This document shows positions 56,120 through 64,000 of a stretch of 64,000 nucleotides of DNA, piece by piece. The stretch covers positions 127,977,641-128,041,640 of the forward strand of contig NC_061862.1 in the NCBI RefSeq assembly GCF_907164915.1, in the 5' to 3' direction. Position numbers and translations under genes: made by a program. Source of the stretch: Impatiens glandulifera. Lineage: Eukaryota; Streptophyta; Magnoliopsida; Ericales; Balsaminaceae. The notes beneath the pieces are model-generated. The model did not search any database. It had not been told where the DNA came from and was given only the letters and a program-made list of their open reading frames with translations. Every line of letters begins with the position of its first letter. The stretch's first letter is position 1.

Positions 56120-58204
56120 TTAAAGGGAATTGGCATGATTTGTCTCGAGAGTTGGAATATCTTTATCCTTGAAGTCAATCATGTTATGTTGTGAACTGGT
56201 GGAAATTATTCCTACTAGTTCTTCTTCCTCTTTGGTCGGAGGGGGATGTTCTTTCATAGTGGTCACCACATGGTGTACTTCAGTTTTTTCCTTATATAAA
56301 AATCGACTTGCATGTTGGTAAGTCTTGACGATTGAGTTCAAGGAAACATCCGATTTTTATTATAAAAAAAGTTGGTAGTTTATTACAGGCACGTATCTCT
56401 CTTGTTTATATTAACAAAGAGACTTAGATAGGAAAAGAAACAACAAGGGCGGTAGGTTTAGGTCATTCTATAGCCTGTTCTTACACTAGAATTTTCTTCT
56501 TCATTCTTTTTGTCTCGCTCATACTCCTCGATGATATCTGTTAGATAATTCCTTCGTTCTTTCGAAATTCCCATCTTGGAGGCATTGTGGTATTTCTCGA
56601 GATAACCGATGTAAGATTGGTTGTTGATTGGCCTATCTATAGCAATAGTGTTTCCCATGTAGGTTGGCATTTTATCACGACCAAACTATCCTAATATGTT
56701 GTGAGTATAGTAAGAAGTGACCCATTCTAAACCCATGAGTGAAATCATTAACTCGTTGTCCATCATATAGGCCATTTTCTTGATGGGGGTACCATGTAAG
56801 CAACTAGTTGACAGAATCATCATTATGTATGATAGGCTCGGGTATGGCTATTTTCATCCTTTGATATTGGAGGGAGGCACCCATATAGTACCTAAGACCG
56901 TCGATCGGAGGCGTTTGAATTTATAGAGAAGCCAAATATAAAGTATTAGAGGTGAGCCTCTTTTGTTCATGGTAGGGGATATAAATTACTCGTTTAATCC
57001 CATAAGTGTTTCGGCAAGGATGATACCTAATGAGTCTTTATTTCCTTTGCGTAGATGATAGGCTACCTTAAACACTTTAGAGGATGGGTTGGTATCTTAT
57101 GGAGCCATAAAGAAATGAGCCAGTAGTATGGTTACTATCATCATTGAAGAGCCTAAGGTTAGAGGGATTTCTCCATTCCCGACTTCCATTTTGGTCCATT
57201 TGCGGAGATCAATGGTAGCTTTCCTCGTGATGCTTTCGGATGTTAGTTTAGTATATCATAAATCTTATAGTGAAGCTTCCTTAATGATATTGATTCTATA
57301 AATAATTTGAGATGTAGAATAGTCTTGTTTTCAATCATTAGGATAGCCATAAATTCTTCTATAGTAGGGCACATATGTCTGTCTCCTATAAAGAAGTTCT
57401 AGAGATGAAGCTTCATCTTTTTGTATTTGCAACATGAAATTCTTATTTATTTTTAAATTGACGAATCTCATGATAGCACTTAGTCCATATATCCTATGAT
57501 TCCATCCATTTTCATGGAAGTTGTCGATCCAAGGGATTTAAGCGGCATCGTCCAACATAGACAGTGTCTACGATTTGAACGTATTAAACAATTTACAAAA
57601 ATGTTTTTGTTTTGAAAAGGATTCATACTCAAAGATAATTATATGTTTATAGATGCATACAAATAATACATATATAGTAGTCACGTAATGATTTAGTGAT
57701 GAGGTTTAGTTATTTGTGCATGTCAAACAACCCATTTTTGATAAAGAAACTTGGATTTTTGAGCTATGGTGAAGTATAAGAGAGTATCACTCACCAATAT
57801 TGGAGGGGTTAACACTGCCATAAACTGGGAAATATCAACTCAATCGGGAAATTTCTCTCATCTCCTCAATGCCTACGTCCTATCGGACGACTCATTGCCA
57901 AAGAGAAGGGTAGATCCCAGGTATTCTAAGTCAAACACTCGCAACACCGCTTAGTTTGTAACAAGTTGTAGTTCTTCATCGACAATCTTTGCACGTAACT
58001 TGTAGAAATACTGACATTCTATTGTGTACTTCTAAAAGTAATTAGGGTTGTATACCCTTTATAGATTCATGCATTTTTTTGGATAAAAGTCTATGCATCT
58101 GTTAGTTGATATACCTTTTTATATGTGTCTCTTAATTTGAAAACGTAATAAAATGTCTTTCTTTAATAGCCAAGATTTTATTTTTTTGAGTTAAATAATT
58201 TAAT
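56120..58204 (-). pseudogene. Gypsy gag region remnant
   Basis: Placed by position between primer site and protease. Open stretches on the minus strand at 56458-56670 (ending RRNYLTDIIEEYERDKKNEE) and 56120-56341 are acidic, charged and gag-like. No zinc knuckle seen; Ogre-type gag often lacks a clear one. The segment near 57766-57960 has a plus-strand 62-codon frame that I take as chance. Confidence 0.5.
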
Positions 58205-58222
58205 TCCCTAACAGAGTCGCTA
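58205..58222 (-). other. Gypsy primer-binding site, tRNA-Arg type
   Basis: The minus strand reads TAGCGACTCTGTTAGGGA close to the end of the LTR. This resembles the TGGCGACTC-type site reported for Ogre elements (arginine tRNA), with about two substitutions. It sets the minus orientation of the element. Confidence 0.65.
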
Positions 58223-58228
58223 GAAAGC

Positions 58229-59984
58229 TATAACCCCCGAAAATCTCTTGTCCCAAAAAAGCTCGAGGTTCAAGAAATTTTAACGTCGATTTGTGTGTCG
58301 AAAATATTTTAATAAAAATATTATTTAAAAGATTTTTAAAAAAATATATTTTGACATTTTAAAATTAATTATACCCATAATTAATTCTTATGATCAATTT
58401 TAAATAACCCGTTAGATTTAAAATAATCAAATCACAATTTAATTAAAAGAAGTCTATATTTTAAATTAAAAAAATAATTAATTTTAAAGATTATTTACTT
58501 GATAAAAAAGACCAAAATTGATTTTTAGTTTAAAATCAATAAAAAGTTGGTAAACGTATATAGACGTAATTTTACTAAAGATTCGATTGAGTTCGATATT
58601 TGGTAATACTCGAGAAAGAGTTTCTACACTAGATCTTCTGTACCTGTAAAAAATGGTCTATATTTTATAGAATTATTGGTTTTTTGAAAAAATGGTTTTA
58701 TTACGTTTTATTTAACCAATTATTTTTCAAGTCCTAGACATATATATATTTTTCTTGTATTTAAAATTATAGAATAATATTTAAATGATAGTACCTGCGA
58801 TTGATGTCGATGATTGTTGAGGAAAACACTGTGAGTTTGAGAGCACTCTTGAACTCTATTAGATGTTTTGTGAAAATCCAAAACCAATCTCTAAGGCCTT
58901 ACACGAGATTTTAAAATTTTCAAGAAAATCTTTAAAATTTTAATGGCGAATTTTCTGAGAATTGATTGGAGGCTTGGGATTTGATTCATTGGTTTCGTCA
59001 TGGCAGAGGAGCGCTATTTATAGCCTCTTTAAGTTGGTTGAACAATCAAGTGGATCGAATTTCAGACAAAAAAAGACCCATTAATGGCTTTTGACAGTTC
59101 TTCATTCCACTTGATCTTTCAGGTAATGATTGAACCTATCATTATAGCTTTTGAATTAGGTCATTTGATGGAGTGTCGGACGAGTTCTCTCTTTGAAAAA
59201 TCAAAGATCTTCGCTGATGTTGATCTAGTTCGTTGTGAGGAAGAAGACAAACTAGGGTTGAAAATGGCATCGTTTGCTTTTTCCGCGTTTTAGCATTGAA
59301 AAGGCCTTGAAACGACGTCATTTCTAGCCAAAGATCGGATACATGGGTGTTCCGTTAGTGTTGGACATTCCATCCGTGTTTGGGCTAACAATATTGAGAT
59401 GCACGTAAGTTGATCAAGTGTTGCGCGGAAGCACTTTTCTTTCATTGTAGTGGGCGTTTTCTTTCATTGTAGTGGGCGACGCAACTCGTTGTGGGCGTTG
59501 GAGGTAGCCAAGGCGTTCATCCGATGGTTTTGTGATCTGCTGTAGTCGTTTCTCTTGTATTCGGTTGCACTGGATCACTGCCTTTTTCTAACCTTGGAAC
59601 TTGTTTGAAATTAATTTTGAGCTCATTTTGGCTTTTTTTACCTACTAAATACACCAAATATTTTTAATAGAAATATCATTTATTTTGTCTATTATTTTTC
59701 ATATTTTGGGGCTTCATAAATATTTAATTTGAGATAAAAAAAAAATGGATACAATATTTATCTAAAATTATTTACTTTAATTTCCTTTAGCCTTTAAAAT
59801 TAATTTGGAATAAAATGAAAAAATATTTATCTCAAATTATTTTATTTTATTTTTCTTGACATTTATTCTAATTAATTGATATTTAATCATGATTTGGTAT
59901 TGATTTTAATTTACTTGAATTTATCTATTCAAAATAATTGTATTAAAATTTACAAATTTAGTAGGTAAAATTCTAGTGCTTACA
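58229..59984 (-). repeat. Gypsy LTR (element 5' LTR, right in the window)
   Basis: 1756 bp, collinear with 27880-29754. It lacks some AT-rich segments near the end and has a short duplication (TTTTCTTTCATTGTAGTGGGCG) near 59440. GCTATTTATAGCCTC at 59010 matches the partner. Followed by the CATTC duplication and the minisatellite. Confidence 0.88.
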
Positions 59985-60655
59985 CATTCGTCAATGTTGA
60001 ATGTCCCAGTTATAGTAGCTAATGTCTGATGACCCAAATTCATTCGTCAATGACAATGATGACCTATATGTATTAGTCAATGCTAGAGGTGAACCAAATA
60101 CATTATTCAATGTTAGATGACTCAAATGTATAAGTCAATACAAGATGGACTAAATGCATTACTCAATGCTAGAGATGGCCTAGTTACATTGGTCAATGAC
60201 AGATGGCCTAGATACATTCGCCAATGTTGGATGGCCCAGATTCACTTGTCAATGTCGGATGGCCCAAATGCATTCGTCAATGTTAGAGATGGCCCATATG
60301 TATTAGTCAATGTTAGAGATGGCTCAGATGCATTAGTCAATGTTAGATGGTCCAGTTGTATTAGTCAATGCAATATGCCCAAATGCATTACTCAATGCTA
60401 GATATGACCTAGTTGCATTAGTCAATGTCATATGGCCCATATACATTAGTCAATACTAGAGGTGGCACAAATGCATTAGTTAATGTTAGATGACCCAATT
60501 GTACTAATTAATGTTAGATGACCCAAATACATTAATCAATTCTCATATGCATGATTCAATGTTAGATATGGCACAATTTCATTATGTAATGCCAGAGATT
60601 GCTCATATGTATTAGTCAATGCTAGAGATGACACAATTTCATTATTCAATGCAAG
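59985..60655. repeat. 28-bp minisatellite, array part 2
   Basis: About 24 units with more variants than part 1 (for example GAGATGGCCCAGATGCATTAG). It is continuous with 27618-27879 once the gypsy insertion is removed. Confidence 0.9.
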
Positions 60656-61010
60656 ATGTTTCCGAAGAGGTTGCATCTTCATATGTCATAATGTTTCTCA
60701 AGAATGATCATCTCAATGATTATTTATGTTCCTATCGAAAACTTCAACGACCCCATAAGCTTTTTTGTTTAAATAGAGCCCGCGTCTTGATTTGTCATAC
60801 TACTCCTCGAGAATGACCATCTCAGCGATTAATTTTTCTCCTTCCAACAACTTTAGTGACCCCATAAGCATTGTTGTTTTAGCATAGTCTGAATCTTGAT
60901 ATGTCATTCTGTAACTTTTTCTTCCCATGAACTTGTCAATCTTAATGTTTATTGATGCCATCTATATTAAAAAACAATAACTCGAATTTAACCACGCTTT
61001 GATAATAGTT
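60656..61010 (-). other. Leader of the minisatellite element with 109-bp duplication and decayed primer site
   Basis: A 109-bp block is repeated about 2.3 times (shared CCCCATAAGC at 60751 and 60860; GAATGATCATCTCAATGATT against GAATGACCATCTCAGCGATT). Directly before 61011, CGCTTTGATAATAG resembles a reversed, decayed initiator-Met primer site (GCTCTGATACCA). Orientation is therefore minus. Confidence 0.55.
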
Positions 61011-61578
61011 TGTTTTAAAGGAATATAATAGATGACTTAAACAATAAAAGAACACATATTTTAACGTGGTTCACCAAGATATAACTTGGCTATGTCTACC
61101 AGAAGAGAGAATATTATTTAGGAGATCAAAATAGAGATTACATCATGATAGACTAGGGTTTTGACACGAGTTTGTTTAATATTTGGTCCCTTAAAACCCT
61201 AATAGATACAAAACTATAACTAGAAACGATATTATCAAGACAAAGACTTTAACTTTCTAAAATGCCCGACTACACCTATAGATAAGTTTCAAATAGACTA
61301 ACACCAATATCTTGACAAACAATCTCCAAAATATTGTCACAATATTTTCCTAGTTATATTACCTTAACAAAAGATCAAATTTCTTTTTGTGTTAATCTTA
61401 TTTCTTTAAATCAAGATTATACACTAAAAATTTATAGTTTCCTTTCGTTCAATATTCTCTTTCCTTACACCACCAATTCAAGACACTCAAAAAATCTCAA
61501 CATTGACTTAAATTATCCTAAATACCCCAAATGCATTAATAAATGGCAACATATTATATTTCCTCTCTCTGATCCAAA
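61011..61578 (-). repeat. Second LTR of the minisatellite-bearing element
   Basis: Begins TGTTTTAAAG and is collinear with 27043-27617. It is interrupted near its end by LINE-3; after the LINE the sequence resumes CTTAATA (63535-63541), the counterpart of CTTAACA at 27611-27617. Confidence 0.65.
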
Positions 61579-63534
61579 GTTTCTACCTCTCGTTTTGTAG
61601 TTAGCGTCAATAGTATCCACAGAGGCTACTTCAAGGGTGAAAACAACATGATGTAGGGAGATCCCCTATCATCTTACCTTTTTGTCGCATCATGACGATC
61701 TTTGAGAGCCTCTTTACGATGTTTGAAAGAATCGACCATACATCTTACACTCATTTAGTGAGGAGGAGATCAACCATTTATGCTTTGCTGACGATTTGTT
61801 CATTCTCGTACATGCTGATGTAGATTACATAAAAAGTATAAGATCTACTAACATTTTTTTCTAAGGTTTGAAGTTTGACTATCAATGAGAACAAGAGATT
61901 GGTATTCTATTGAGGAGTAAAAGAGGAAACAAAAGTAAACATCTACAACATCATGGACATCACAGAAGGAAGCTTTCCGGTAAGTTACTTATGCATACCA
62001 CTCACGGCAAAATAGATCCAAATCTCGCACTGCAGACCACTGATCGAGAAAGTAAAGAACTCAATTTCCGGTTGGAAAGAAAAGAAACTTACATACGTTG
62101 GATAAGTTGGTCAAAAGCGTGGTAATGGGAATCATCGGTTAATAGTCGCATCAACTCCTCCCAAAGAAGGTAATGAAAGAACTTGATGCGATAATGAGAA
62201 ACTTTATTTGGGTAAGAAGCGGGAGAGGCGGAAAGAATGTTAAGTGGACCGCACTTTGTAAACCAAAGGAAGAAGGCAGCATAGGGATCAAGAACTATGT
62301 TGAATGGAATAAAGCGTTTACGTATAAGCACCTATGGTTCATCGAGGAAAAATAAGAATCACTCTGAATCAAGTAGGTCCATACCCGGTTTATGAAACAC
62401 GAATCAAACATTTGGACATCCAAAATAAGAGAATGTATGGGATGGTCGTTAAAGATAATCCTTAAGCTAAGAAACAATATTGTAGGACATTTTGATATTA
62501 GTTGGGGAGACGGCAGAAACACATTGTTTTGGTATGATCCCTGGTATGAGGAACAACCGTTAATCAATAAAGAGGAATTCAGAAATGTGAGGATCAGACA
62601 GGACTGCCTAGTTGCCAAGGTTAGAGACATTAAAGATGGGCTATGGAATTCGCTCCTTATACGAATATCGGTGGGGAAACGCATTCTCGAACATATCAGT
62701 AACATCCAATTCAACGAAGAATAAACGTACACCGATGGAAAGCCGAGGAAAACAGGAAGATGATTTCAAGTAAAGTGTGGAACACTATCCGAGAGAATGA
62801 GCAAATAGTAGATTGGGCTAATCTAGTCTGGTTGTCAAAGGTTATCCCGAGACACAAATTCATCATATGGCTTGCATTTCGAGAAAGTATAAACACGAGA
62901 GATCATGTCTTGAAGTACATGGAAATTCCGGATTCAAGTTGTTTGTTGTGTGAAGGGAATGCAGAAACAACTGGTCATCTCTTCGGGAACTGTTCATTTG
63001 CCTCGAAACTTTGGAATAAATTTGAAAAAATATGGAGATGACCAAATTCCCGGGAGACTGGAAAAAAAATCAAGGAAGTGGCTATGAAGAAAGCGAAGGG
63101 AACAAAGTTTAAGTCAAAGATTTTCAAATGCGGATTCGGCTCAATAGTTTACAACATCTGGCGGGAGAGAAACGCGAGGGAATTCTAGAGGAATTGAAGA
63201 AGTTTGGAGCAGACCTAGGATGATATTGTAACTGACTGTAGCGCGAACATCCAGATGTGGAGAAGACCCTAAAAAAAGAACAGAATTGGAACCTCTACAG
63301 GAATTAGAAGGTATCATATCAGAAAGTCACCAAAGACATTGTTTTTTAGCGAGATAAACGCAATTTAAATTTGTTTATAATTTCAATGATTGTTTGTAAA
63401 TAATTTATTTTTAGACGGTAACAAACTTAATTTTCCTAGACTTGTCTATGAAAATACAAAAACTCATTTGGTTTTTTTCTCATTTTTGTGAATTTTTAAT
63501 GAAATGAAGTTAAGTCGTTTTTTCCAAAAAAAAA
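61579..63534 (+). mobile_element. LINE-3: 5'-truncated L1-type element
   Basis: Starts inside the reverse-transcriptase domain (STSRFVVSVNSIHRGYFKGE), equivalent to LINE-2 at about 50655. FADD lies near 61785. Thumb-like and downstream segments (CKPKEEGSIGIKNYVEWNKA at about 62255) lead to zf-RVT (CLLCEGNAETTGHLFGNC at about 62940). Frames are broken many times. Ends GTTAAGTCGTTTTTTCC plus nine A. No target duplication evident. Inserted near the end of the second minisatellite-element LTR. Confidence 0.88.
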
Positions 63535-63541
63535 CTTAATA

Positions 63542-64000
63542 GATGCATTCGTCAATTTTGGATGGCCCAAATGCATTCATCGATGTCGAATGACCTAAAT
63601 GCAATCACCGTTATCAGATGACCTAGATACATTCATTAATGTCGGGTGGTCTAGTTGCACTCGTCGATGTCGAATGGTCCAAATGCACTTGTTGATGTTA
63701 GGTGGCCCAGATGCACTTTTCTATGTTGGATGATCCAAATGTATTTTTCAATGTCGGATGTCCCAAATACACTCGTTAATGTCGGATTGTCCAAATGCAC
63801 TCATAAATACAGGATGACCCAGATGTATTCGTCAAAGTCAAATGGCCTAAATGCACTCATCGATGTTAGATGGTATAGATGCACTTGTCCATATCGGATG
63901 ACCTAGATGCTCTTATCGATGTCAGATGTCCTAGATGCATTCGCCAATATCGGATTTCCTAAATACATTCATCAATGTTGGATGACTTAGATGCATTCGT
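63542..64000. repeat. 28-bp minisatellite, second array (runs off the window)
   Basis: About 16 units of the same 28-bp family (GATGGCCCAAATGCATTCAT and variants), following the second LTR exactly as the first array follows the first LTR. It continues beyond the window. Confidence 0.9.

Larger units (their letters stand above)
27880..59984 (-). mobile_element. Tat/Ogre-like Ty3/gypsy retrotransposon nest, minus strand
   Basis: LTRs at 27880-29754 and 58229-59984 begin TATAACCCC on the plus strand (the solo relative has TGTAACCC) and end GCA/ACA. The flanks are identical CATTC (27875-27879 and 59985-59989), a perfect 5-bp duplication inside the minisatellite. On the minus strand the order is primer site, gag, protease, reverse transcriptase, RNase H, integrase, then a long repeat-rich 3' region. 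This is gypsy order. Without copia-2 and LINE-2 the element is about 14 kb. Every coding segment is broken by stops. Confidence 0.9.

Overview
The window is AT-rich plant nuclear DNA with one clearly recognisable host gene and a thick, nested pile of transposable elements. Evidence for a flowering plant: a spliced 2-oxoglutarate dioxygenase gene with GT-AG introns; Ty1/copia, Tat/Ogre-like Ty3/gypsy and L1-type LINE elements; and CACTA, hAT and Mutator-type DNA transposons. The two copia elements carry an extra open reading frame after pol. As far as I remember, its product resembles hypothetical proteins abundant in Lamiales genomes, so an asterid (probably Lamiales) is my inference, not a proof.

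Layout. 1-2661: AT-rich intergenic DNA. 2662-4474: four-exon dioxygenase gene (335 aa). 5244-16920: an old minus-strand copia fossil, interrupted by a CACTA element (5673-6831) and a 9.6-kb copia element (copia-1, 6954-16534). 17199-18178: 5'-truncated LINE-1, minus strand. 18703-21786: probable solo LTR of a gypsy family. 21986-22885: non-autonomous hAT. 24179-26053: Mutator-type element with roughly 600-bp inverted arms and a perfect 9-bp target duplication. 27043 to the window end: an LTR element whose internal part is a 28-bp minisatellite. A 32-kb minus-strand gypsy nest (27880-59984, target duplication CATTC) is inserted into it. That gypsy holds copia-2 (30684-39879, duplication AAACT) and a full-length 8.7-kb LINE-2 (43911-52626, 14-bp duplication). 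A third LINE (61579-63534) sits at the end of the second minisatellite-element LTR.

How the parts relate. Copia-1 and copia-2 are diverged members of one lineage with complementary lesions: copia-1 has lost the integrase, copia-2 the gag zinc knuckle. Both have LTRs filled with small inverted repeats built from TTAGAC/GTCTAA. The gypsy 3' region has its own hairpin-rich 103-bp array, into which copia-2 inserted. All element genes seen carry stops or frameshifts, so none looks autonomous. The order of events can be read from the nesting: minisatellite LTR element, then gypsy, then copia-2 and LINE-2.

Limits: boundaries come from reading motifs and matching flanks by eye; no alignment, similarity search or identity calculation was run.
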